Part shown: piece by piece, positions 37,219 through 46,100 of the stretch
How the letters are laid out: each line of letters starts with the position of its first letter
Position numbering within the stretch: the first letter of the stretch is position 1
Assembly: GCA_900230115.1 (NCBI GenBank)
Contig: LT907983.1
Location: forward strand, 4,262,774-4,326,773
DNA: 64,000 bases
From: Spirosomataceae bacterium TFI 002
GTDB lineage: Bacteria; Bacteroidota; Bacteroidia; Cytophagales; Spirosomataceae
Direction: 5' to 3'
The notes under the pieces: generated by a model
Databases searched by the model: none
Told to the model about the DNA's origin: nothing
What the model saw: the letters and a program-made list of their open reading frames with translations, nothing else
Made by a program: the position numbers and the translations under genes

Positions 37219-38678
37219 ATGCTTAAAGTTTCAAATAGTTGATTCATAGATTTTTTAAGCACTTTGGATTCTTCTTCCCAGTTAGACAATGCCTTAGCAA
37301 CGGAAAGTTGAACCACGCTGCTATCTACATTGCTAACATACTGAGCAATATTTAAACTGCCTTTATTCTCAAGTATTTCATCTACAGATACCACTTTTGC
37401 CAAGCCTTCCACATCTTTAAAATCTTTGTACGTTTTGAAAATGGTGTCGATGTGGTTTTGGTCTAAGTAGGCGATATTCTTTTCTTGCTTTACTTCCTTT
37501 ACCGCATTTATTATCAGTACTTTGTTACGTTTATGTTCCGTTTTATTGGTCTTTGTAATCAATAAACATGCTTCCATAGGTGAGTTGTAAAATAAGTTAG
37601 GCCCAAGCCCGATTACGCATTCTACCAAGTCTTCTTCTATCATTTTGGTACGCATCTCCGCCTCGCTGTCTCTAAATAGCACACCGTGCGGCCAAAGGGA
37701 AATAGAGCGTCCGTTGTCCTTATCCAAGCTCATTTGCATATGCTGCTGAAATGCATAATCGGCACAACCTTGCGGTGGCACTCCCCAAATATTTCGGCCG
37801 AAGGGATCGTTTACAAAACTCTTTTGGTCCCACGCTTTTATGCTATACGGCGGGTTAGCCAGTATTACGTTAAACTTTTTCAGTTCGTCGTTATGTAAAA
37901 AAGCAGGGTTAGCCAGCGTATCACCACGCACTATGCTAAATTCCTCTATCCCATGCATGAACATGTTCATACGTGCTATGGCAGAGGTCAATAGGTTAAT
38001 CTCTTGGCCGTATAATTTTAGGGTACGGTATTCTTTGCCTTCGTCTTTTAAATGCAAGGCACAGTTCAACAACAAACCACCAGAACCACAGGTAGGGTCG
38101 TAAACACTTTCTCCTGGTTGTGGGTCCATTATCATGGTCATGAGTTTTACCACCGTACGGTTGGTATAAAACTCTGCTGCGGTATGTCCGCTATCGTCTG
38201 CAAATTCTTTTATCAGGTATTCGTATGCGTTCCCTAATTTATCATCGGGTACGGTAGCCAAATTGAGTTTATGCTGAGAATAATGTTCTACCAAGTTGAT
38301 TAATATCTCATCGCTCAATCTATCTTTGTTGGTCCAAGAGGCATCACCAAAAATCCCGTACAGCGTATCGGGGTTTTCCTTTTCTATAGCTCTCATGGCA
38401 TTTTGCAAGGCTATACCCACATTGGTAGTGGTTTCTCTTACATCTTGCCAGTGGGCACCCTTTGGCACTATAAAATGATGGTGTTCGGCAAAAGCGGCAT
38501 ATTCCATGTCGCCGTCACTTTCTTTTAGTGCTTGCTCAAATTCTTCATCATACACATCGCATATTCTCTTAAAAAACAGCAATGGAAAGATGTACTGCTT
38601 GTAGTCTCCACCATCTATAAGTCCACGCAGTTTGGTGGCTGCTCCCCAAAGGAATTTTTCTAGTTGTTGTTGGGTCAT
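37215..38678 (-). CDS. hsdM: Type I DNA adenine methyltransferase subunit M (first copy)
   Basis: A 487-residue N6-adenine methylase. The N-terminal helical domain (LEKFLWGAATKLRG) precedes the SAM motif VYDPTCGSGGLLL near 195-207 and the catalytic NPPYS near 275. It methylates host DNA with HsdS. It overlaps hsdS downstream (4 nt) and hipT upstream (4 nt), so it is coupled to both. It is clearly different from the second HsdM at 41479-42960. Confidence 0.96.
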   Translation of the reverse strand: MTQQQLEKFLWGAATKLRGLIDGGDYKQYIFPLLFFKRICDVYDEEFEQALKESDGDMEYAAFAEHHHFIVPKGAHWQDVRETTTNVGIALQNAMRAIEKENPDTLYGIFGDASWTNKDRLSDEILINLVEHYSQHKLNLATVPDDKLGNAYEYLIKEFADDSGHTAAEFYTNRTVVKLMTMIMDPQPGESVYDPTCGSGGLLLNCALHLKDEGKEYRTLKLYGQEINLLTSAIARMNMFMHGIEEFSIVRGDTLANPAFLHNDELKKFNVILANPPYSIKAWDQKSFVNDPFGRNIWGVPPQGCADYAFQQHMQMSLDKDNGRSISLWPHGVLFRDSEAEMRTKMIEEDLVECVIGLGPNLFYNSPMEACLLITKTNKTEHKRNKVLIINAVKEVKQEKNIAYLDQNHIDTIFKTYKDFKDVEGLAKVVSVDEILENKGSLNIAQYVSNVDSSVVQLSVAKALSNWEEESKVLKKSMNQLFETLSI

Positions 38679-39619
38679 TTTGTAAAAGTCTTTACTCGTT
38701 CAGAAATTAGATTTTTGTACTCCTCTTTTTGTTCTTGAGCCAAAAAGGAAATAGCAATTAAGTCTTGGGCTTTGGGCAACCACTTTTCTAGTTTTCTGTA
38801 AACTGCATTTATTTGCTTGTCGTTAAGTTTCAGTACCTCTCCAAGTCGGTTAAAATATCCTTTGTTAAAGTTTTCCTTTTTACCGCCCAATAGTAGAGCA
38901 GAATCTTCTTTATCTTTTGGCAAAACTAATTTAACATTAAGCAGATCGTAAAATGGAGAAAGTACCCAGCCCATGTCTGATAGGAACATGGAAAAGTTTT
39001 TAAGGTGCATGTCGTTATTGCCTATCACGTAGTTGAAAACTGTAGCTTCAAAAAATCGCACCTTATCAAGCAAGGTATTGACGGACAATTCTCCAATGGT
39101 TTTTCCTAATGTTTCTGTGGTGCCCATGTATTTATCTGACAATTCCAGAATTTGAAGGAAGTCGATCATGTGGTTTTTTGACCCATTCTCATTTCTGTCT
39201 ATTCTTTTGGTAATGAAACATAATTCTCCTGACGCTAGGCGAATCATGTTTACTGGTACTATATCTATTTTGAATAATTGGGCAAGTTTCATAGACAGGT
39301 GCTCATTCTCAGGCATCTGAGGGAAATTGGTATTTTGCGGTTTCAAAATGTAATTGCCTGCCAAGGCATCCATAATGGTTAATCTGCCGCTATGCCCATT
39401 TTCTAATTCATCCTTTATCCACCCAAGAGACAGCTTAGGCTGAACGCCTGGAACTGTAACAGATAATTCGGCCGATTCTTTGGCCAATTTTTCCATTTCG
39501 GATAACTTATATGGCAAGAGCGGGGCTTCTTTTGTGCCAAAAAATGCTTTGATACATTTTGGATGATAATCTACCTGATTTTCATTCAGTTCTTTATAGC
39601 AATACAGACATTTACTCAT
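38675..39619 (-). CDS. hipT: HipT-like serine/threonine kinase toxin (HipA C-terminal type)
   Basis: A 314-residue kinase lacking the HipA N-terminal subdomain, which is a separate gene here. It has an N-terminal CxxC...HxxC cluster (C4, C7, H19, C22), the Gly-rich loop SVTVPGVQPKLSL (53-65) with S53 and T55 as possible autophosphorylation sites, K93 (ILKPQ), the catalytic loop GNNDMHLKN (D203, N208) and metal-binding D225 (SPFYD). HipA/HipT toxins phosphorylate aminoacyl-tRNA synthetases and stop growth. It overlaps hipS by 8 nt and hsdM by 4 nt (ATGA). The target tRNA synthetase is unknown. Confidence 0.9.
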   Translation of the reverse strand: MSKCLYCYKELNENQVDYHPKCIKAFFGTKEAPLLPYKLSEMEKLAKESAELSVTVPGVQPKLSLGWIKDELENGHSGRLTIMDALAGNYILKPQNTNFPQMPENEHLSMKLAQLFKIDIVPVNMIRLASGELCFITKRIDRNENGSKNHMIDFLQILELSDKYMGTTETLGKTIGELSVNTLLDKVRFFEATVFNYVIGNNDMHLKNFSMFLSDMGWVLSPFYDLLNVKLVLPKDKEDSALLLGGKKENFNKGYFNRLGEVLKLNDKQINAVYRKLEKWLPKAQDLIAISFLAQEQKEEYKNLISERVKTFTK

Positions 39620-39947
39620 CGGACGCTGTATTTAGAGGATGAATACTTACAGCACCTATGGCATTTTGACAACAGGCTAGCAGCAGACCCATGCGATCGT
39701 TCTTGTTAATTTTCCAGCTTTCAGCTGCAATATTTAATAACCATCCCTCGGGTATGAGTCCATCAAAAAAAGGAAATAATCTTTTGCTTCTGTATGGTCT
39801 TGGGGATACTGGCATCCTAAAACTTAGGAATAGTTTAGGATATGTCTTTACATAGTCTTCATCGTATAAAAATACGTATTCACCATTATCCTCTTCTGTT
39901 AAGATTCCTGCGATTATGTTGTTGTATTTAATTATCCCCTGTCTCAT
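39612..39947 (-). CDS. hipS: HipS-like protein (HipA N-terminal subdomain)
   Basis: A 111-residue protein that matches the N-terminal domain of HipA as a separate gene: IIAGILTEEDNGEYVFLYDEDY, LSFRMPVSP and the conserved LFPFFDGLIPEGWLL. In the E. coli HipBST system the separate HipS subunit acts as the antitoxin. It overlaps hipB by 20 nt and hipT by 8 nt, which fits a fixed complex ratio. By gene order this is a HipBST-type set and not a broken HipA, since both parts have intact starts and stops. Confidence 0.88.
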   Translation of the reverse strand: MRQGIIKYNNIIAGILTEEDNGEYVFLYDEDYVKTYPKLFLSFRMPVSPRPYRSKRLFPFFDGLIPEGWLLNIAAESWKINKNDRMGLLLACCQNAIGAVSIHPLNTASDE

Positions 39948-40143
39948 TGTGCTCGATTATTGGACCTAAAGTGTGGCCAAACATTTGTAATACCTGATTG
40001 ACCTTTGATAAGCTTAGGTTGTCTTTACCTTGTTCTATTTTTCTAATAACGGTAAGTGCTACGCCCGCTTTTTCTGCAAACTCTTCTTGTGTTAAGTTTA
40101 ATTGCTTTCGTCTGTTTTTTACGAAGTGTGATAGTTTATTCAT
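39928..40143 (-). CDS. hipB: HipB-like XRE family DNA-binding protein
   Basis: A 71-residue helix-turn-helix protein: FVKNRRKQLNLTQEEFAEKAGVALTVIRKIEQGK. It represses its own operon with the kinase parts and helps hold the toxin. The ATG at 40143 is chosen; the frame stays open to a TTG at 40164, but that would place codons inside the operator. Three matching operators lie directly upstream. Because the operon runs on into hsdM-hsdS-hsdR, this protein probably regulates the restriction genes as well. Confidence 0.9.
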   Translation of the reverse strand: MNKLSHFVKNRRKQLNLTQEEFAEKAGVALTVIRKIEQGKDNLSLSKVNQVLQMFGHTLGPIIEHNETGDN

Positions 40144-40145
40144 AT

Positions 40146-40163
40146 TATATGCATTTGCATACA
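40146..40163. promoter_or_regulatory. HipB operator, site 1
   Basis: TATATGC-ATTT-GCATACA lies 3 bp upstream of the hipB ATG, covering the ribosome entry region. It matches TATATGC-N4-GCATATA in all but one base of the second arm. Confidence 0.75.
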
Positions 40164-40185
40164 AAAATAGTGAAATTATTTAAAA

Positions 40186-40203
40186 TATATGCTTTTGCAT
40201 ATA
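40186..40203. promoter_or_regulatory. HipB operator, site 2
   Basis: TATATGC-TTTT-GCATATA is a perfect 7-4-7 dyad exactly 40 bp from site 1. The form is that of HipB-type operators (inverted arms separated by a short spacer). Confidence 0.8.
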
Positions 40204-40225
40204 AAATTATGATTATTCTTTTTGT

Positions 40226-40243
40226 TATATGCAATTAGATATA
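40226..40243. promoter_or_regulatory. HipB operator, site 3
   Basis: TATATGC-AATT-AGATATA is exactly 40 bp from site 2, with one arm weaker. Together the three sites form a regular ladder of about four helical turns each. Confidence 0.65.
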
Positions 40244-40354
40244 AAAGCATAGAGTTTGCTTTTTACAAATTGATTATTTGCTACTTTCAGGGGCAGGTAT
40301 TTCTCAAAAGTTATTTATCAAAGTGTAATAGATTAAGTTCATTTTCTAGCTGGG

Positions 40355-41479
40355 TTATGAATTCTGATTAATAGTAATTTCAATTAAATCGATAAGCGGA
40401 TTAAATTTCTCATCTAAGAAAGAATGAACTTGCTCTCCAAAGTTTAGCTCGCTATTTCGATCATAAAAATAGTCTCCTTTACTTATCAAATTCCACGTTT
40501 TGTTGGCTGCTTTTTTATATCCTTTTAAGCCGTTTTTCTCACAAAAGGCTCTTATTTTAGAATCGTCTTCAACAGTGGACCATTTTTCTGACCATTTATC
40601 TTTCAACCAAAACTCGTAGTAGAAAGTATTTTTTGTAAACAAATCATCCATTTTTATATGAATAGAAACGCCATCGGCCTGATTTTTAAGGGAGAAGCTG
40701 GAACCGTAACTTTTCCGAAAAATAAAGATGGAATCTGAAATGGCTATTTTGACTTGCTCTACTAGCTGAGAATCAGCATCTATTTTGAGTTTTACTATCT
40801 TGTCAACCTCTGTACCATATTCAAAGCAAAAATTCAGTGCTTTCGAGTTTTCTACATTGTCTGAGAGTTTGTCCATATTGATTAGTAAATCAGTAAGGTA
40901 AAGTATGAATTTATAATTGGCTTGGGGTTGGTACTTTCCTAAAAGTAAGCGTATGCTTGAAAGTAATTCAGCGTAAGAAATATTCTTAAAATGTGTGAGG
41001 TTGTCTTCCCTATTTTTTGCAGATAGTATGATGCCCAGCTTGAAGTTTTCTACATTGATAGATTTATAGTATTCGTCTAATTCATTATATAAGTCGGCAT
41101 TTACTTTGTGCTCAATGATAAGGCAATTGTCGAATTTTCGGGCATTGGAATCACCTTCGTCAAAAACTATAATGTCGATAAATTTCTTATTCTTTGTTAT
41201 AATTTCTCGTTCTGATTTGAGTTCATTATCTAACCAATCTAAACCTTCAATACCATACTTTTCTGTTAAACATTTTTTAATGGCTTCGGGAAATAGATTA
41301 GAAAAGCCATGTTCACCTGCTGTATTTAAAAAGAAAACAAACCAATTACTAAGCACATTCTCATAATGTGGGTAACCAGATATTGCAAATGAGTCAAGCT
41401 GATGCGGAGCCACTTCTGGAGGAAGCACACTCGGGCTGTTCTTAATGAAATCTAAAAGTTTATTGTCTATTAAATTCAT
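40355..41479 (-). CDS. PD-(D/E)XK nuclease superfamily protein paired with a second HsdM
   Basis: A 374-residue protein. An N-terminal helical part (HYENVLSNWFVFFL) is followed by the nuclease-fold core with KFIDIIVF (D102) and LIIEHKV (E123-H-K125), as in the PDDEXK_4 family of restriction-linked proteins. The C-terminal half is less conserved. The gene overlaps the upstream hsdM2 stop by 1 nt (TAATG), so the two are coupled. No HsdS or HsdR partner is adjacent. It might be a nuclease working with the methylase as a two-gene system, or a DNA-binding remnant of one. Confidence 0.75.
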   Translation of the reverse strand: MNLIDNKLLDFIKNSPSVLPPEVAPHQLDSFAISGYPHYENVLSNWFVFFLNTAGEHGFSNLFPEAIKKCLTEKYGIEGLDWLDNELKSEREIITKNKKFIDIIVFDEGDSNARKFDNCLIIEHKVNADLYNELDEYYKSINVENFKLGIILSAKNREDNLTHFKNISYAELLSSIRLLLGKYQPQANYKFILYLTDLLINMDKLSDNVENSKALNFCFEYGTEVDKIVKLKIDADSQLVEQVKIAISDSIFIFRKSYGSSFSLKNQADGVSIHIKMDDLFTKNTFYYEFWLKDKWSEKWSTVEDDSKIRAFCEKNGLKGYKKAANKTWNLISKGDYFYDRNSELNFGEQVHSFLDEKFNPLIDLIEITINQNS

Positions 41480-42960
41480 TAAATAAAATCCTTTAATAGT
41501 TTCTTAAAACGTTCCTCTGCCTTCAAGCTTTCATCCCATGCCTTTTTTAAATCAGACAAAGCTTCCTCAACAGAAGGTAAATTATCTTCAATGATCTTCT
41601 CTACATAGAGTGGAATATTTAGATTGTAATCGTTTTCTTCTAAATCTGCTATAGAAGCTACTTTTACATAATTCTCAACATCTTTATAGGCTTTAAACCA
41701 ATCAAAGATTTGATTGACATTATTTGGCTCCAAATAATTTTGAGCTCTTCCTACACGTACCTGGTCAGAGCCATCAATGAATATCACTTTATTCTTTTTA
41801 TCAGCGTCTTTATTTTGTTTAAAGACCATCACGCATGCAGCCAATTGTGTACCGTAGAAAATATTAGACCCTAAGCCTATCACAGCTTCTAGCATATCTT
41901 GTTCTAGCAAGGCTTGTCTTATTTTACCCTCGGCTCCTTTACGAAACAATGCTCCATGTGGTAAAACCACAGTCATTCTACCAGTACTGTTCATGGATTT
42001 AATCATGTGTTGTACCCACGCCATGTCACCATTACCCGCTGGTGGTACTCCTGCAATGTTTCTTCCGAAAGGATCATTAGCCCAGTTTTCGGCTCCCCAT
42101 TCTTTTAAAGAAAATGGAGGGTTCGCAATTACACAATCAAACGTTTTTAAGCCATCTGCTTCAAAAAAAGCTGGGTTGCGAAGTGTATCTCCTCGAACTA
42201 TTGAAAAGTCTTCAATACCATGCAAGAACATATTCATTCTGGCAATGGAGCTCGAAGTCAGGTTCTTTTCTTGTCCGAATAACTTTAATGTTCTAAAATC
42301 TTCTTGGTTATGTTTTAGATGATCTACACACTCTAGAAGCATACCACCTGTACCACAAGCTGGGTCGTAAACGGTTTCTCCTTCATGTGGGTCCAAAATC
42401 AAGCCTAACAAATGAACTACAGAACGTGGCGTATAAAACTCACCAGCTTTCTTGTTGGTCAAGTCTGCAAAGTGTTTAATGAGGTATTCGTAGGAATTAC
42501 CTAACAAGTCCGAATCTACATTGCTATTACACAAATCGTATTGAGAGAAGTGTTCTATCAAGTCAATCAATAAGCGATCAGAAAGTTTGTTTTTATTACT
42601 CCACTGAGCATCACCAAAAATACCGTATAAAAATTCTTGATTAGCTTGCTCTATTCCTCTGAGTGCCTTTTCTATAGCTAAACCAACATTGTTAGTTGTT
42701 TCTCTTACATCTTTCCAATGACAATCTGAAGGGATTTCGAAACGATGAAATTCGGGTAAAGTGGCGTATTCTTGGTCTCCTCCAGACTCTTCCAAGGCTA
42801 GCCTGTACTCTTCATCATATACGTCGGATATTCGTTTGAAAAAAAGTAGTGGAAAGATGTATACTTTAAAGTCGGATGCGTCAACGGGTCCTTTTAATAT
42901 CCAAGCGGCTTTTGAGAGGTATTGTTCTAGTTGTGATAGAGTTAGTTTTTCTTTATTCAT
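41479..42960 (-). CDS. Second type I-like adenine methyltransferase (HsdM)
   Basis: A 493-residue methylase. The SAM motif VYDPACGTGGMLL is near 203 and catalytic NPPF near 280, with the usual helical N-terminus (LEQYLSKAAWILKGPVD). It resembles the other HsdM but differs throughout, so it was probably acquired separately and not by local duplication. It is coupled to a PD-(D/E)XK gene in place of hsdS. It could borrow the HsdS of the downstream operon. A perfect 16-bp palindrome lies 28-43 bp upstream. Confidence 0.92.
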   Translation of the reverse strand: MNKEKLTLSQLEQYLSKAAWILKGPVDASDFKVYIFPLLFFKRISDVYDEEYRLALEESGGDQEYATLPEFHRFEIPSDCHWKDVRETTNNVGLAIEKALRGIEQANQEFLYGIFGDAQWSNKNKLSDRLLIDLIEHFSQYDLCNSNVDSDLLGNSYEYLIKHFADLTNKKAGEFYTPRSVVHLLGLILDPHEGETVYDPACGTGGMLLECVDHLKHNQEDFRTLKLFGQEKNLTSSSIARMNMFLHGIEDFSIVRGDTLRNPAFFEADGLKTFDCVIANPPFSLKEWGAENWANDPFGRNIAGVPPAGNGDMAWVQHMIKSMNSTGRMTVVLPHGALFRKGAEGKIRQALLEQDMLEAVIGLGSNIFYGTQLAACVMVFKQNKDADKKNKVIFIDGSDQVRVGRAQNYLEPNNVNQIFDWFKAYKDVENYVKVASIADLEENDYNLNIPLYVEKIIEDNLPSVEEALSDLKKAWDESLKAEERFKKLLKDFI

Positions 42961-42987
42961 GTATTTATTAACACTATGAGTAATTAG

Positions 42988-43003
42988 TCATTTGTTCAAA
43001 TGA
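42988..43003. promoter_or_regulatory. Palindromic operator upstream of hsdM2
   Basis: TCATTTG-TT-CAAATGA is a perfect 7-2-7 inverted repeat, 28-43 bp before the hsdM2 start, in the 215-bp region between hsdM2 and the divergent NTPase gene. It does not match the HipB operators, so another regulator is implied. Confidence 0.6.
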
Positions 43004-43175
43004 GATCGTGAAGTAATAATAGGTTTTACTTGGAATTCAACAATGAAATTTGTCATCTAATTGTAAAAAAAGTCGATGAAATACCGAATAATAAATAATT
43101 TTCAATTCATCTACTCTTAAGTTGAGCAAATCAGTGTCATTGATTATCTTGAGTTTCCCAGCCATAAAATTGAAA

Positions 43176-46100
43176 ATGCCAAAAACTTCTAACGAGCCGA
43201 ATTATGAGTTTTCGAAGATAAAGGATTTATACTTTCCTCTTAACGATTATAAGTACGACCATGGCCCCAGATCCAAAAGTGATACAGAAGTTAAAAAAAC
43301 TCCTGAAGAATTATTGGGTAGGGCGACCGTAAAAAGGAAATTAAAGACTTTACTCGACCCCAAATTATCCAAATCGAAAAATGGTGCTTATTTGATTACT
43401 GGATATCGGGGGATGGGTAAAACGAGCCTTCTAAGAGAAGTAATTGTAAATCTAAATGCGGAATCCGATGAAAACTCAAAGGTTAAATCGTTTGAGTTTT
43501 TCTTATCGCAAGATGAGGTTAATGATATGGATCTATTGAGGCAAATTGCAAAAAAGCTTTGCTTTTATGTTAGTAGTTCAAAAGTTTTTCAACCAAATGT
43601 GCTAAGTAATGAAGGGTTTGAGAGGTACAAACCTTATCTACTTAAGGTATTTAAGTATTTTCTATTCTTAATAGCATTCTTGAGCATTTTAATTCTTTTT
43701 GCTAAACCCAAAGGATATGAAATGGCTTTTTATGCTCCCTTGGGAGTTACATTAGATTTTTATCAAAAGCTATTTCATAACGCCTTTAACGAAAGCCTTG
43801 GAAATTTTGCTTTCTTTTTATTCACTTTTGCTTTTTGTGTTGCGATGATTGATCGTATTTGGTCAGATATCCAAGAGTATAGAGAGTCGAGGACAGGTCG
43901 CGACAACGGGTTACGAAGCCATAAGTCAAGGATTAGAGAATTGTCAATAGACCTGAACGATAGATTGTATTCAGATTTAATTCAGAATGAAGAAAGGAGT
44001 TCAGCACCAATTCAATATTCGAGTGAAAGTGGTCCTGTAAAAGAAATTTTAAGTTTTTTTAGTTCAAAGCGTCGAAAAGAGTTCAATTCTGATTTTAATC
44101 GGACTAGGAATTTTAGTAAGGTTACAACCAAAGAAATAGAACAAATTTTAGAAGAAATCTTGGAAGAGATTGATCAACTAAGAGGAAAGCTAGGAGAGAA
44201 AGATAATTATATTCAAATACCCGAATTTATTTTTGTAATAGATGAATTAGATAAAGTAGAACCAGAATACCAGTTCGGTACAGTGGGGTCTGAGTCAAAC
44301 CCAACAAGTAATTTACCGTTGGCAGTATTGTCGAGGGCACGGCGTAGACAGCAAGCAATAGGAAAACTACTGGCTAACTTTAAGAGTTTTTTAGGTAACG
44401 CGAAAACGAAATTTGTATTTATTGGAGGTAATGGAATGTTTGATGCCGCATTAGCTGATATAGCAGACAGAGAGTCTTTCTATAGTAGTATTTTCAACGA
44501 AGTAATCAACGTTCCTACTTTTTTTAAAGATAGTATTAACTCGGTGTCTGGCATAAGTCAATTATGCGAGGTATACCTATCTGAATTGCTTTTGAAAGGT
44601 TTTGGAGAAAAAAGAGAGGGCAAGAATGAAGATAGAAAGTATAAGTTATCTCAGGTAATAAAGTATTACTTTGACAATGAAGAAGTTACAAGTGAAAGTG
44701 AAAAATTTAAGATTGTACATTCACTTCAGAATTATATTATTTACCTCACGTATAGAAGTAATGGTAGTCCAAAGAAGCTGATTGAGCTCATTGAAAGAAA
44801 TATAATTAATATTGAAAGGCCAAGCGAATATGCCAATAGAGGTCTTAGGTCGGGCTATTTTATAAATAGCAGTAAAGTTGATATGAATAAAAGAAGCTTC
44901 TTTTTAAGGTTAAGTTATTCAGATCAATATGAGGTGAATTTGAATTCCAATTTCTACAGACCTTACTTAATTGTGAATAGTCGTCATTTAAAGCTTTTAA
45001 ATGATAAACTTCTTTATTCAACTGCTTTTTTACTTGACCATATTTTAAAGTTTCATAAGACAGCATTTTCGTGGAATAACTTAGAGCTTATTCCAGACAT
45101 AATTCTATCGTATAAGGATCCTAACTTCAGAAAGTTTTATGCACAAATAATGTCTTTTATGCAGGATAAATATTTGAGAAATACGATTAATGCCGTTTTT
45201 CAATACAAATTTCAATCAGCTGTATCTCAGGAGTTAAGATACCTTTCTAAACACTCGCAATATAGTTCAGCGGCTTTTAATTTTACGCTAGATGAGTCCT
45301 TTCATTTAAAGAGTTATTACAAACAAAAGCTGGCTGTCAAACTTAATGAATACAATACATTATATCGACCAATTTCGCAGAACGAGCATGTTCATTCATT
45401 AGGCTATTTAACCACAATAATTGGGGACCTTCATTATTATGACGAAGAGTTTGATGATGCCATCATATATTATACCGATGCCATTCAAGCAATGAGGAAT
45501 AGGAAAAGCTTTAAGGGGAGTTCACATCAATTGGTTTTATATTCCAGTAATAAATTAAAGTTAGGATTGTGTCTTGAGAAGACGCGTTCTTACGATAAAG
45601 CTTATTCTGTATATAGAAGTTTAATCATAGAAATTGCCAATTTTTCTAATGATGTAAATAGGACAGGTAAAAAACGACCGGCAATAAGTGGTAAAAAAAA
45701 TAAGAAACAGGGGGCTAAAGAAAGTGGTTGGGAGCCTCCTTATAAAAGAATGCAGATATACATGAGGCCACATGTGGCACTTTTGGGGGTTATTGAAAAG
45801 CAGAGATTAGATGGTATTACTTACTATAATCTCGAGCGAAATTTTAAAGAATATCTAAATTTCCTAGGTGTAAAATTTAATGGTAAAAAAGAGGCTAATT
45901 TATTCCCTGACCTAATTGGAAAAAATGAAATCCTAAACTATAATCTCATTAGTGTTGATATGGAACACTCTGACGAATCAGCAAATAATACTGATAAGAA
46001 AAGGGTGGTTACCTTGATTGCCGATTATTATTTGTCTGTAGGAAGTATTTTATATTTCAAAAATGAATTAATCTTTAAGTTACTCTTTAGTGCAACTGAT

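Noticed and set aside
39612-40143. hipS and hipT as a HipA gene broken by a frameshift
   Set aside because: Each has its own start and stop with an 8-nt overlap, and three-gene HipBST sets with the same order are known, so separate genes are more likely.
40056-40238. Plus-strand frames in the hipB promoter region
   Set aside because: They run through the operator ladder and opposite hipB, with no homology or start signal.
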